Shown: positions 55,957 to 64,000 of the stretch, piece after piece
How positions within the stretch are numbered: position 1 is the first letter of the stretch
How the letters are laid out: every line of letters starts with the position of its first letter
Source: Desulfobaculum sp044987625
GTDB lineage: Bacteria > Desulfobacterota > Desulfovibrionia > Desulfovibrionales > Desulfovibrionaceae
Assembly: GCF_044987625.1 (NCBI RefSeq)
Contig: NZ_JBJDSB010000001.1
Location: forward strand, 124,001-188,000
DNA: 64,000 nt
Reading direction: 5' to 3'
The notes under the pieces: generated by a model
The model's database searches: none
The model's input: the letters and a program-made list of their open reading frames with translations, nothing else
What the model was told of the DNA's origin: nothing
Translations under genes and position numbers: made by a program

Positions 55957-56319
55957 TTAGAATTTAAGCCCGGCCTCTCGGGCGCCGTCGGCCAGAGCCT
56001 TGACCTTGCCGTGGTAGATATAGCCACCACGGTCAAAGACCACGCTCTCGATATTGTTTTCCTTAGCCAGCTTTGCGATCTCCTGGCCAACCCGTGCAGC
56101 GCCTTCTTTATTGCACTTCAGGGTCTCGCCGTCCTTCTTGTTCAGAGCAAGAGTGGAGGCAGAGGCCAGAGTGACGCCCGCGACATCGTCGACGAGCTGC
56201 GCGTAGATATGCAAGTTGGAGCGGAAAACGCAGAGCCTGGGACGATCCGGAGTGCCGCTAACTTTCTTGCGGATGCGGATCTTGCGGCGGGCGCGTGCCT
56301 GCTCTTTGGTCATTTTCAT
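55957..56319 (-). CDS. rplR: 50S ribosomal protein L18
   Basis: 120 residues: 'RRKIRIRKKVSGTPDRPRLC', 'VFRSNLHIYAQ', 'FDRGGYIYHGKVKALADGAR'. Binds 5S rRNA. Confidence 0.97.
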   Translation of the reverse strand: MKMTKEQARARRKIRIRKKVSGTPDRPRLCVFRSNLHIYAQLVDDVAGVTLASASTLALNKKDGETLKCNKEGAARVGQEIAKLAKENNIESVVFDRGGYIYHGKVKALADGAREAGLKF

Positions 56320-56333
56320 CGTATCACCCTACT

Positions 56334-56867
56334 CTATTTGGCGGACTTACCGGCCTTACGGCGGATGACCTCGTCAACGTACTTGATGCCCTTGCCCTTG
56401 TACGGCTCCGGCTTACGGACGCGGCGGATCTGTGCAGCGACTTCGCCCACAGCCTGCTTGTCGCAGCCGGAGATAGTCAGCTTGGTTCCCTCGGCCTTGG
56501 CTTCGATGCCCGCGGGCAGATCGAACTCGACCGGGTGGGAGTAACCAACGTTCAGGACAACTTTCTTGCCCTGAACATTGACCCTGTAGCCAACGCCAAC
56601 CACTTCGAGCGTCTTTTCGAAGCCCTTAGTGACACCCTCGACCATGTTGGCCAAGAGGGAGCGGCGAAGGCCATGCTGGGCACGGGCAAGGCCAGAGTCG
56701 TCGACACGAGTGACGACCAGCTCCGAGCCTTCCTGCTTGACCTCAATCTTATGATGCAGCGGCGTGGAGAGGGAGCCCTTGGGGCCCTTCACATCAACCT
56801 GGCTTTTGCCGACCGTGATTTCCACCCCGGAAGGGACGGCGATAGGCCTTTTACCGATTCTGGACAT
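56334..56867 (-). CDS. rplF: 50S ribosomal protein L6
   Basis: 177 residues: 'MSRIGKRPIAVPSGV', 'KGPKGSL', 'RRVRKPEPYKGKGIKY'. Full length. Confidence 0.97.
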   Translation of the reverse strand: MSRIGKRPIAVPSGVEITVGKSQVDVKGPKGSLSTPLHHKIEVKQEGSELVVTRVDDSGLARAQHGLRRSLLANMVEGVTKGFEKTLEVVGVGYRVNVQGKKVVLNVGYSHPVEFDLPAGIEAKAEGTKLTISGCDKQAVGEVAAQIRRVRKPEPYKGKGIKYVDEVIRRKAGKSAK

Positions 56868-56879
56868 GTTCCTTCCTCA

Positions 56880-57263
56880 CTACCAAATTTCGAACAGCAG
56901 TTCGCCGCCGACGTTCTTTTCCTGTGCCACAGTGCCTTCCATCACACCGTGAGAGGTAGACAGAACGCAGATTCCGAGGCCGTTCTGAACACGGGGAATC
57001 TCGGAAGAGGCAACATAGACTCTACGGCTCGGCTTGCTGATGCGCTTCATACCAGCGATCAGGGCCTGGCCGTCAGCGTATTTGAGGGTCAGACGGATGT
57101 CACGCTCCTCAACGCTGTAGTCGGTGATATATCCTTCGTCCTTCATGATGGCCGCGATGGACTCCTTCATGTTGGACTTGGGGATGAGGACCTCCTGGTG
57201 CAACGCCTGGTAGGCGTTGCGCACACGGGTCAGCATATCCGCAATGGGATCAATAACAGACAT
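56880..57263 (-). CDS. rpsH: 30S ribosomal protein S8
   Basis: 127 residues: 'DPIADMLTRVRNA', 'SKPSRRVYV', 'GLGICVLSTSHGVM'. In other bacteria S8 represses the spc operon; no operator is identified here. Confidence 0.97.
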   Translation of the reverse strand: MSVIDPIADMLTRVRNAYQALHQEVLIPKSNMKESIAAIMKDEGYITDYSVEERDIRLTLKYADGQALIAGMKRISKPSRRVYVASSEIPRVQNGLGICVLSTSHGVMEGTVAQEKNVGGELLFEIW

Positions 57264-57274
57264 CGTGTTACTCC

Positions 57275-57460
57275 TTACCAGCTGGACTTACGGACCCCGG
57301 GCAGTTCGCCGGCAAGTGCTTTGTTACGGAAGCAGATACGGCAGATGCCGAACTTCCGCATAAAAGCGCGGGGACGTCCGCAGATGGGGCAGCGGTTGTA
57401 GGCGCGGGCCGAGAACTTGGGCTTCTGGCCAGCCTTATTCATGAGAGCTTTACGAGACAC
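57275..57460 (-). CDS. rpsN: 30S ribosomal protein S14, zinc-binding short form
   Basis: 61 residues, type Z: two CxxC pairs ('CPICGRPRAF', 'CRICFRN') bind zinc. Normal size for the short form. Confidence 0.97.
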   Translation of the reverse strand: MSRKALMNKAGQKPKFSARAYNRCPICGRPRAFMRKFGICRICFRNKALAGELPGVRKSSW

Positions 57461-57472
57461 TTCGCTCCTCCA

Positions 57473-58012
57473 TTACTTCTTGAAAGGCATGCCCAGCATC
57501 TGCAGCAGGACTTTGCCTTCCTTGTCAGTGCCGGCGCTGGTCACGACGGTCACGTTCATGCCCTTCACACGCTCAACCTTGTCAACTTCCAGCTCGGGGA
57601 AGATCGTGTGATCTTTGATACCGAGGGTAAAGTTGCCACGGCCGTCAAAACCGCGGTCCGGGATACCCCGGAAGTCGCGGACACGAGGCAGAGCGAAGTT
57701 GACCAGCTTGTCGAAGAAGTCCCACATGCGATCGCCACGAAGGGTCACGCGGCAGCCGATGGCCATACCCTCGCGCAGCTTGAAGGCCGCAATGGACTTC
57801 TTGGCGCGGGTGGGGACGGCACGCTGGCCGGCAATGCGGCTCAGCTCTTCAACGGCATCCTCAATGAGCTTATTGTTCTGGCTGGCTTCGCCCAGTCCGA
57901 TATTCAGGCTCACGCTCTTCAGCTCGGGGAGCTGCATGGGCGACTTGTACCCGAACTCTTTCTGCAGGGCGGGAGCAACCTTCTCATTGTATACTTTCTC
58001 AAGACGAGTCAT
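57473..58012 (-). CDS. rplE: 50S ribosomal protein L5
   Basis: 179 residues: 'YNEKVAPALQKEFGYKS', 'GQRAVPTRAKKSIAAFKLR', 'RDFRGIPDRGFDGRGN'. 5S rRNA-binding. Confidence 0.97.
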   Translation of the reverse strand: MTRLEKVYNEKVAPALQKEFGYKSPMQLPELKSVSLNIGLGEASQNNKLIEDAVEELSRIAGQRAVPTRAKKSIAAFKLREGMAIGCRVTLRGDRMWDFFDKLVNFALPRVRDFRGIPDRGFDGRGNFTLGIKDHTIFPELEVDKVERVKGMNVTVVTSAGTDKEGKVLLQMLGMPFKK

Positions 58013-58022
58013 GGATGCTCCC

Positions 58023-58346
58023 CTAGTCGATGATTTCGTTACATTTTTTGCAGAAGCGGACTTTCTTTCCGTCTGCAGTCACCTTGTACCCGATGCGGGT
58101 CGGCTTGGTGCATGCATCGCAAATCACGGCCACGTTGGAAATTGCAACGGGCGCTTCCTTTTCGATGATGCCACCGGCCTGCTGGGTGTAAGGGTTGGCC
58201 TTGGTATGGCGCTTGATCATGTTCACTTTCTCGACAAGAACCTTGTCTTTCTTGCGCATGATCTTGAGCACCTTACCGACCTTGCCCTTATCCTTACCGG
58301 CGATGACCATGACTTTGTCATCTTTGCGGATCTTGAACTTTTTCAT
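58023..58346 (-). CDS. rplX: 50S ribosomal protein L24 with C-terminal Cys pairs
   Basis: 107 residues. KOW motif region 'KDDKVMVIAGKDKGKVGKV' at the N terminus. The C terminus has two CxxC pairs ('CDAC', 'CKKC') that could bind zinc. Confidence 0.96.
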   Translation of the reverse strand: MKKFKIRKDDKVMVIAGKDKGKVGKVLKIMRKKDKVLVEKVNMIKRHTKANPYTQQAGGIIEKEAPVAISNVAVICDACTKPTRIGYKVTADGKKVRFCKKCNEIID

Positions 58347-58357
58347 GGGGCAAACCT

Positions 58358-58726
58358 CTAGAGCACTTCGGGCGCCAGGGAGACGATCTTCATAAAGTTC
58401 TTCTGACGCAGCTCACGTGCCACGGGGCCGAAAATACGGGTCCCGACAGGCTCATTCTGCTTGTTCAGCAGAACGGCGGAGTTGTTGTCGAACTTAATGT
58501 AGGTTCCGTCCGGACGACCAACTTCTTTTTTGGTTCGAACGACGACCGCCTGCATGACATCACCCTTCTTCACTTTGGAGTGGGGCATGGCTTCCTTGAC
58601 GGAAACCATAATGATGTCGCCAACGGATGCATAACGACGACGGCTGCCGCCGAGCACCTTGATGCAGGACACCTTCTTGGCGCCGGAGTTATCCGCAACG
58701 TCGAGCTTGGATTCGACCTGAATCAT
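58358..58726 (-). CDS. rplN: 50S ribosomal protein L14
   Basis: 122 residues: 'MIQVESKLDVADNSGAKKV', 'GTRIFGPVARELR'. Full length. Confidence 0.98.
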   Translation of the reverse strand: MIQVESKLDVADNSGAKKVSCIKVLGGSRRRYASVGDIIMVSVKEAMPHSKVKKGDVMQAVVVRTKKEVGRPDGTYIKFDNNSAVLLNKQNEPVGTRIFGPVARELRQKNFMKIVSLAPEVL

Positions 58727-58737
58727 CTTGTAAGCTC

Positions 58738-59001
58738 CTAGACGGCTTTTTCAACGATGTTGACGAGATGCCACCGCTTACGAGCGCTCAGTGCGCGATG
58801 CTCGACGATCTGCACCTTATCCCCAACTTTGCAATCGTTGTTGGGATCGTGTGCCATGAGCTTGTTGCGGCGACGGATATACTTCTTCAGCAGAGGATGC
58901 TTAACCAGGGTCTCTGCACGAACGACAATGGTCTTGTCGTTCTTGTCGGAGACAACGATGCCGGTCAGCATACGCTTGTTGGAATTCTTCACTTCAGACA
59001 T
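58738..59001 (-). CDS. rpsQ: 30S ribosomal protein S17
   Basis: 87 residues: 'LTGIVVSDKNDKTIVV', 'KYIRRRNKLMAHDPNN', 'GDKVQIVEHRALS'. Confidence 0.97.
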   Translation of the reverse strand: MSEVKNSNKRMLTGIVVSDKNDKTIVVRAETLVKHPLLKKYIRRRNKLMAHDPNNDCKVGDKVQIVEHRALSARKRWHLVNIVEKAV

Positions 59002-59004
59002 TGC

Positions 59005-59199
59005 TTACGCTCCAGTTTCCTTTTCGCGAAGGATGGTGAGAATACGCGCGATGGCCTTCTTCACCTCGGGAATACGCTGGGTATTCTCCAGCTGGGCCGT
59101 GGCATGCTGAAAACGAAGGTTGAACAGCTCCTGCCGAAACTCGCCGAGTTTCTCATTGAGCTCGGAAACGGACAGTTCCCGGAGTTCTTTGGCAGTCAT
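59005..59199 (-). CDS. rpmC: 50S ribosomal protein L29
   Basis: 64 residues: 'ELRELSVSELNEKLGEFRQE', 'LFNLRFQHATAQLENT'. Start shares a base with the rplP stop. Confidence 0.96.
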   Translation of the reverse strand: MTAKELRELSVSELNEKLGEFRQELFNLRFQHATAQLENTQRIPEVKKAIARILTILREKETGA

Positions 59200-59612
59200 T
59201 ACAGGCCCTCCCTGACAACAATGGCGGTCTTGATGGGCAGCTTATGCGAAGCCCTGACCAGTGCTTCCTTGGCCAGAGCCAAGTCAACACCCTTGATTTC
59301 GTACATGATCCTGCCAGGCTTGACGGGAGCGTACCAGCCGGAAGGAGCACCTTTACCTTTACCCTGACGCACTTCGGCAGGCTTGGAGGTAAGGACCTGG
59401 TCCGGGAAAATGCGGATAAAGACCTTACCGCCACGCTTGATGTGACGCATCATGGCCACACGAGCGGATTCAATCTGCTGGTTGGTGAGCTTGCCGTGCT
59501 CCAGCGCCTTCAGGCCGATTTCACCGAAAGCAACAGTGTTGCCGCGGGTGGCTTTGCCACGCAGACGGCCCTTCTGGCGCTTGCGGAATTTAGTCTTTCT
59601 CGGAGAAAGCAT
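59199..59612 (-). CDS. rplP: 50S ribosomal protein L16
   Basis: 137 residues: 'MLSPRKTKFRKRQKGR', 'GKVFIRIFPDQVLTSKPAE', 'MYEIKGVDLALAKEAL'. Confidence 0.97.
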   Translation of the reverse strand: MLSPRKTKFRKRQKGRLRGKATRGNTVAFGEIGLKALEHGKLTNQQIESARVAMMRHIKRGGKVFIRIFPDQVLTSKPAEVRQGKGKGAPSGWYAPVKPGRIMYEIKGVDLALAKEALVRASHKLPIKTAIVVREGL

Positions 59613-59614
59613 GA

Positions 59615-60253
59615 CTATTCACCTTCCTGATCCAGAATTTCACCCTTGAAGATCCAGACCTTCACGCCGATGACACCATAGGTGGTGTGGGCTTCGGCAA
59701 AGCCGTAGTCCAGATCGGCGCGCAGGGTGTGCAGAGGCACACGGCCTTCGCGGTACCACTCAGTGCGAGCGATCTCAGCACCGGCCAGGCGGCCAGCGCA
59801 GTTGATCTTGATGCCCTCTGCGCCAAACTTGCGAGCCATGCTCACAGTGCGCTTCATAGCGCGGCGGAAGGCAACTCGACGCTCAAGCTGGAGAGCGATG
59901 TTCTCTGCAACAAGCTGGGCATCCGTCTCGGGACGGCGCACTTCGTTCACCTCAATGGCGAAGTCGCGACCGAACTTATGACGCAGCTCACCGCGCAGCT
60001 TCTCGATCTCTACGCCCTTACGTCCAATAACGATACCGGGACGAGCAGTGAAGACGAGCAGGCGGACTTTGCCGCCAGCGCGCTCGATCTCCAGGCGGGA
60101 AATACCGGCGTGATAGAGTTTTTTCTTAACGAACTTACGGATCTGGTCGTCTTCGAAAACGTTGTCCGCGTAGTTCTTATTCGCGAACCAGCGGGACAAC
60201 CAATTCTTATTGTAGCCCAACCGGAATCCGTAGGGATGTACTTTCTGACCCAC
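59615..60253 (-). CDS. rpsC: 30S ribosomal protein S3
   Basis: 212 residues from a GTG start at 60253, giving the family N terminus '(M)GQKVHPYGFRLGYNKNW'. AAGGAGG lies 6 nt upstream; a longer frame to 60280 would run into rplV. KH domain 'PGIVIGRKGVEIEKL' is present. Confidence 0.96.
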   Translation of the reverse strand: MGQKVHPYGFRLGYNKNWLSRWFANKNYADNVFEDDQIRKFVKKKLYHAGISRLEIERAGGKVRLLVFTARPGIVIGRKGVEIEKLRGELRHKFGRDFAIEVNEVRRPETDAQLVAENIALQLERRVAFRRAMKRTVSMARKFGAEGIKINCAGRLAGAEIARTEWYREGRVPLHTLRADLDYGFAEAHTTYGVIGVKVWIFKGEILDQEGE

Positions 60254-60263
60254 TTCTGCCTCC

Positions 60264-60593
60264 TTAGGCCTCGGCCACAACCACAGTGATGTGGCTGGTG
60301 CGCTTCAGGATTCGGTTCGCGCGCCCCATGGCTCGGGGCATGATCCTCTTGAGGGTCGGACCCTCATTGACGATCACCTGCTTCACAACCAGGTTATCGA
60401 CTTCCACCCCGGTCTGCTCAGCATTGGCAACAGCAGAGTGAAGGACCCTATTGATCAGCTTCGCGGCCTTCTTGGGCGTAAAAGTCAGAATATTGATTGC
60501 GTCCTCCACGGAGCGGCCCTCAACGTTGCGAGCAACGAGACGAGCCTTCTGTGCGGAGATACGCGTATGCTTGGCAACAGCTCTGGTTTCCAT
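60264..60593 (-). CDS. rplV: 50S ribosomal protein L22
   Basis: 109 residues: 'METRAVAKHTRISAQKARLV', 'NRVLHSAVANAEQ', 'MPRAMGRANRILKRTSHI'. The ATG at 60593 has AAGGTGA at good spacing, better than ATG 60602. Confidence 0.96.
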   Translation of the reverse strand: METRAVAKHTRISAQKARLVARNVEGRSVEDAINILTFTPKKAAKLINRVLHSAVANAEQTGVEVDNLVVKQVIVNEGPTLKRIMPRAMGRANRILKRTSHITVVVAEA

Positions 60594-60611
60594 CGAAGTC
60601 ACCTTAACCCT

Positions 60612-60893
60612 TTATCGTTTGGCCTTGCTTTTCTTGTCCGCAGCATGACCGAAGTACGTCCTGGTCGGGGCGAACTCGCCGAGCTTGTGCCCGACCATGT
60701 TTTCGCTCACGAACACGGGGATGAACTTGCGGCCATTATGAACGGCAAAAGTCAGACCAACCATTTCGGGGAAGATCGTGGAGCGACGCGACCAGGTCTT
60801 GATAACGCGACGGTCGCCCGTCTCGCCTGCCTGAACAACCTTCTTCATCAGGTGGTCATCAATGAAAGGACCCTTTTTCAGCGACCTAGGCAT
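60612..60893 (-). CDS. rpsS: 30S ribosomal protein S19
   Basis: 93 residues: 'MPRSLKKGPFIDDHLMKKV', 'IKTWSRRSTIFPEMVGLT', 'GHKLGEFAPTRTY'. Confidence 0.97.
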   Translation of the reverse strand: MPRSLKKGPFIDDHLMKKVVQAGETGDRRVIKTWSRRSTIFPEMVGLTFAVHNGRKFIPVFVSENMVGHKLGEFAPTRTYFGHAADKKSKAKR

Positions 60894-60901
60894 GACAACT
60901 C

Positions 60902-61732
60902 CTATTTCTCACCGCGGCGCTTAATAATGAGCCGGGAAGAGGATTTCTTCTTGTTACGAGTCTTGTAACCCTTGGTCGGCTTACCCCAGGGGGTAACGGG
61001 ATGACGACCACCGGAGCTACGACCCTCACCACCACCGAGGGGGTGGTCAACGGGGTTCATTGCAACGCCACGGACTTCGGGGCGACGGCCCTGCCAGCGA
61101 GAGCGACCAGCCTTACCGACGGTCACGGACTCGTGGTGGACGTTGCCAACCTGGCCGATAGTGGCGCAGCAGGTGGCCAGCACGTTGCGGACTTCGCCGG
61201 AGGGCATACGCAGCAGGGCGTACTTGCCTTCCTTAGCAACGAGCTGGGCATACGTACCGGCGGCGCGGCAAAAACGGCCGCCCACGCCGGGCTGCAGCTC
61301 AATGTTGTGAACCGTGGTACCAACAGGGATACGGAACAGGGGCAGAGCGTTGCCGGCCTTGATGTCGGCATTCTCGCCAGCCTGCACGGTGTCGCCAACC
61401 TTGATGCCCACAGGGGCCAGGATGTAGCGCTTGTCGCCGTCAGCATAATGCAGGAGGGCAATGCGCGCGCTACGGTTGGGGTCGTACTCGATGGTAGCGA
61501 CCTTGGCCGGCACGTCGACCTTGTTCCGCTTGAAGTCAATCACGCGGTACAAACGCTTGTGCCCGCCACCGCGGCGCCTGGAGGTGACGCGACCAAAGTG
61601 GTTGCGTCCGCTCTTCTTGGTCAGGCCCTTGGTCAGGGATTTCTCAGGGGTCGTGCTGGTGATCTCCTCGAAGGTGGAGATCGTCTGGAAGCGGCGACCC
61701 GGAGAAGTGGGTTTCAATTTGCGCACTGCCAT
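60902..61732 (-). CDS. rplB: 50S ribosomal protein L2
   Basis: 276 residues: 'LKPTSPGRRFQTIS', 'GGGHKRLYRVIDFKRNK', 'RGVAMNPVDHPLGGGEGR'. The conserved His of the peptidyl-transferase neighbourhood is present. Confidence 0.98.
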   Translation of the reverse strand: MAVRKLKPTSPGRRFQTISTFEEITSTTPEKSLTKGLTKKSGRNHFGRVTSRRRGGGHKRLYRVIDFKRNKVDVPAKVATIEYDPNRSARIALLHYADGDKRYILAPVGIKVGDTVQAGENADIKAGNALPLFRIPVGTTVHNIELQPGVGGRFCRAAGTYAQLVAKEGKYALLRMPSGEVRNVLATCCATIGQVGNVHHESVTVGKAGRSRWQGRRPEVRGVAMNPVDHPLGGGEGRSSGGRHPVTPWGKPTKGYKTRNKKKSSSRLIIKRRGEK

Positions 61733-61734
61733 GC

Positions 61735-62025
61735 CTAGACTCCTTCGAACAGTTCGATCTTATGGCCTTCGGCCAAGGTGACGTAGGCCTTCTTGTGGCC
61801 GGATTCCGTCCCGACGCGACGGCCGAAGCGGCTGCGGACACGGGGACGGCGACGAACAACGTTCACGCCAGTAACCTTCACATCGAATGCCTTCTCAACC
61901 GCTTTGGCGATCTCAATCTTGTTGGCCTCGGGGTGCACGTAGAAGACAACCTGGTTGCCTGCTTCGTGCATTTCGGCGGCCTTCTCAGAGATGAGCGGCT
62001 TGATGATAACCTTCGTGTAATCCAT
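61735..62025 (-). CDS. rplW: 50S ribosomal protein L23
   Basis: 96 residues: 'VIIKPLISEKAAEMHEAGN', 'VFYVHPEANKIEIAKAVE'. Overlaps the rplD stop by one base. Confidence 0.96.
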   Translation of the reverse strand: MDYTKVIIKPLISEKAAEMHEAGNQVVFYVHPEANKIEIAKAVEKAFDVKVTGVNVVRRRPRVRSRFGRRVGTESGHKKAYVTLAEGHKIELFEGV

Positions 62026-62645
62026 TACTTCAACCTCTCTTCGACGGCCTTAGCGGCATCTTCCAGCATGATGAGCTGGTTGTGCCTGAGCACGTCGTAG
62101 ACATTGAGCTGGGCTTGCGGAAGGATGGTGATACCGGGAATGTTGCGTGCGGAGAGACCCAGAACCTTATCGTCGCCATTGGTAACAATCAAGGCCTTTT
62201 TGAGGCCCAGGTTCTTGAGAATCTGCGCGAATTCCTTGGTCTTCACTTCCTTCAATTCGAAGCCCTTAAGCACCGTCATGCTCTCCTCAGCAACCCTGGC
62301 GGACAGGGCCATACGCAGAGCGAGACGGCGAACCTTCTTGTTCACCTTGAACTCGTAGCTGCGGGGCTGAGGACCGAACGTGGTGCCACCACCCTTCCAG
62401 ATGGGGCTGCGCAGGGAGCCGGCGCGTGCGCGACCGGTGCCCTTCTGGCGCCAAGGCTTCGCACCGCCGCCGCGAGACAGGGCGCGATTTTTCACCATAT
62501 GGGTGCCAGCGCGCTGCTGCGCACGCTGTGCACGAACAACAAGGTTCAAGATTTCGGGCTTGACCGGAACCTCGAAGACCTCGGAAGCGAGGGTCAGCTC
62601 GCCTACTTCCTTCTTTTCCTGGTCGTATATCTTCAAAACAGCCAT
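62025..62645 (-). CDS. rplD: 50S ribosomal protein L4
   Basis: 206 residues: 'RAQQRAGTHMVKNRALSRGG', 'KPWRQKGTGRARAGS', 'GGTTFGPQPRSYEFKVNKK'. In other bacteria L4 represses the S10 operon; no leader target is identified here. Confidence 0.97.
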   Translation of the reverse strand: MAVLKIYDQEKKEVGELTLASEVFEVPVKPEILNLVVRAQRAQQRAGTHMVKNRALSRGGGAKPWRQKGTGRARAGSLRSPIWKGGGTTFGPQPRSYEFKVNKKVRRLALRMALSARVAEESMTVLKGFELKEVKTKEFAQILKNLGLKKALIVTNGDDKVLGLSARNIPGITILPQAQLNVYDVLRHNQLIMLEDAAKAVEERLK

Positions 62646-62658
62646 GATATCATCCTCA

Positions 62659-63291
62659 TTACTGCTTGCGGACCATCACAAGGCCGTTCTTAGGACCGGG
62701 AACCTGACCTTTGAGGATGAGCAGGTTGTCCTCGGGGCGGACATCGAGCACTTCGACATTAGTACAGGTGACTTTCCTGTTGCCCATCTGGCCGGCCATC
62801 TTCTTGCCCTTGAAAACCCTACCGGGCCAAGCGCACTGACCAATGCCACCGGGGGAACGGTGTACCTTTTCCACGCCGTGAGTTGCGGCAAGGCCACGGA
62901 AGTTCCACCGTTTCATGGGGCCCTGGAAGCCCTTACCTTTGGAGGTGCCGGAGATCTTAACTTTCTCTCCGGGCTCAAACATGCTGACGGTCAGGTCCTG
63001 GCCGAGCTCGTAGCCTTCAATGGAGTCCACGCGGACTTCCTTGAGGTGACGGTAGCAGCCACGGTTTGCCTTGGCCATGTGGCCCTTGGTGGGCTTATTG
63101 GCCTTCTTCTCGTCAACTTCTTCAAAACCGATCTGAAGAGCGGCGTATCTATCGGTCGCATCGTCCTTCGTCTGAAGGATGGGGCACGGCCCGGCGGCAA
63201 CGACGGTGACGGGGATAGCAGTGCCGTCGTCACCGAAGATGCGGGTCATGCCCAGCTTGCGTCCCATGATGCCAAGCGTCTTAGCCATCAT
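62659..63291 (-). CDS. rplC: 50S ribosomal protein L3
   Basis: 210 residues: 'AKTLGIMGRKLGMTRIFGDD', 'GTSKGKGFQGPMKRWNF', 'PGRVFKGKKMAGQMGN'. Start ATG 63291 or the adjacent ATG 63288; both are served by AGAGGA. Confidence 0.96.
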   Translation of the reverse strand: MMAKTLGIMGRKLGMTRIFGDDGTAIPVTVVAAGPCPILQTKDDATDRYAALQIGFEEVDEKKANKPTKGHMAKANRGCYRHLKEVRVDSIEGYELGQDLTVSMFEPGEKVKISGTSKGKGFQGPMKRWNFRGLAATHGVEKVHRSPGGIGQCAWPGRVFKGKKMAGQMGNRKVTCTNVEVLDVRPEDNLLILKGQVPGPKNGLVMVRKQ

Positions 63292-63303
63292 GATATCCTC
63301 TTT

Positions 63304-63621
63304 CTAGAGTTTGATTTCTACGTCCACGCCGGCGGGGAGGCTGAGCTTACCCAGCGCGTCCACGGTCTGCTGCGTGGGCTCGAGAATGTCGAGAAGGCGC
63401 TTGTGCACGCGCATCTCGAACTGCTCCCTGGACTTCTTATCCACGTGCACCGACTTCTGAATGGTGTACTTGTGGATATTGGTCGGAAGGGGAATGGGGC
63501 CCGCGATGCTGGCGCCGGTATTCCGGGCCGTGTCGACGATCTCGGCTACGGCTTTGTCCAGAATCCTGTAGTCGTACGCTTTCAGCTTGATTCTGATGCG
63601 ATCGCTCTGCATGGAAACCAT
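63304..63621 (-). CDS. rpsJ: 30S ribosomal protein S10
   Basis: 105 residues: 'DRIRIKLKAYDYRILDKAV', 'GPIPLPTNIHKYTI', 'DALGKLSLPAGVDVEI'. Begins 3 bp after tuf, with AGGAGTAAGTC upstream. Confidence 0.97.
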   Translation of the reverse strand: MVSMQSDRIRIKLKAYDYRILDKAVAEIVDTARNTGASIAGPIPLPTNIHKYTIQKSVHVDKKSREQFEMRVHKRLLDILEPTQQTVDALGKLSLPAGVDVEIKL

Positions 63622-63624
63622 GAC

Positions 63625-64000
63625 TTACTCCTCGATTTCGGAAACAACGCCAGCGCCGACAGTGCGGCCGCCCTCACGGATGGCGAAGCGAAGGCCCTTC
63701 TCCATAGCGATGGGCGCGATAAGCTCAACACCGAAGGTTGCGTTGTCACCGGGCATGACCATCTCGACACCGTCGGCAAGGGTAACCACGCCGGTGATGT
63801 CAGTGGTGCGGAAGTAGAACTGAGGACGGTAGCCGGAGAAGAACGGAGTGTGGCGGCCACCTTCGTCCTTGTTCAGCACGTACACCTCGGCCTTGAACTT
63901 GCGGTGAGGGGTGATGGAACCGGGAGCTGCCAGAACCTGGCCGCGCTCGACTTCGTCACGCTTCACGCCGCGGAGCAGTGCGCCGATGTTGTCGCCAGCT
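63625..64000 (-). CDS. tuf: Elongation factor Tu, C-terminal part (gene continues beyond the window)
   Basis: About 125 C-terminal residues of EF-Tu (domains 2-3): 'GDNIGALLRGVKRDEVERGQ', 'FKAEVYVLNKDEGGRHTPF', 'RPQFYFRTTDITG', ending 'VSEIEE'. EF-Tu brings aminoacyl-tRNA to the ribosome. The frame is open to the window end. Placement before rpsJ is the common str-S10 order. Confidence 0.97.
   Translation of the reverse strand, partial: AGDNIGALLRGVKRDEVERGQVLAAPGSITPHRKFKAEVYVLNKDEGGRHTPFFSGYRPQFYFRTTDITGVVTLADGVEMVMPGDNATFGVELIAPIAMEKGLRFAIREGGRTVGAGVVSEIEE

Overview
The window reads as a chromosomal segment of a sulfate-reducing deltaproteobacterium of the Desulfovibrio group (Desulfovibrionaceae or close kin). 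This rests on three things: a ribosomal protein L17 with a long Lys/Ala-rich tail, a selenocysteine-containing selD beside a LysR gene and a ferredoxin/ASKHA reactivase, and the gene orders rfbBD-hrcA-grpE-dnaK and yicC-DUF370-gmk-pyrF. The genus is an inference; no rRNA is present.

Positions 1-24,900 hold a hybrid NRPS/PKS biosynthetic locus, visibly less G+C-rich than the rest. An AraC-type regulator (5' end outside the window) faces it. Two divergent operons leave a shared control region near 15.6-15.96 kb. The left operon (minus strand) encodes, in order, a phosphopantetheinyl transferase, a free-standing A-PCP protein, a TubC-docked C-(inactive A)-PCP protein, a KS-(degenerate AT)-ACP polyketide synthase, a Cy-A-PCP protein, a discrete methyltransferase and a type II thioesterase. 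The genes overlap or nearly abut. The right operon (plus strand) encodes a second A-PCP protein and a 2254-residue TubC-Cy-A-PCP-C-A-PCP synthetase whose last A domain has a beta-amino-acid-like pocket. The regulator type, two heterocyclisation domains, PPTase, methyltransferase and thioesterase recall pyochelin/yersiniabactin pathways. There is no salicylate or catechol synthase, no thiazoline reductase or oxidase, no transporter and no cis-acting TE domain in view, so the product is unknown and may be novel.

Two identical tandem tRNA-Val(CAC) genes and two terminators (24.8-25.2 kb) separate this locus from conserved genes. From 25.5 to 44.0 kb, plus-strand housekeeping genes follow: dTDP-sugar enzymes (rfbB, rfbD), heat-shock genes (hrcA, grpE, dnaK), a PBP-activator-like lipoprotein, gatC-gatA, mnmA, mtaB, yicC, a DUF370/RemA-like gene, gmk, pyrF, a TPR protein, an HDOD protein and recJ.

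From 44.5 to 48.2 kb a minus-strand selenium cluster contains a LysR regulator, selD (with an in-frame UGA at codon 15 and a clear SECIS hairpin), a possible 41-residue ORF and a 2Fe-2S/ASKHA protein. A divergent hypothetical gene follows.

From 49.2 kb to the end lies the minus-strand ribosomal protein superoperon, read right to left from tuf (partial) and rpsJ through the S10, spc and alpha clusters (with secY, map and rpoA) to rplQ and a strong terminator.
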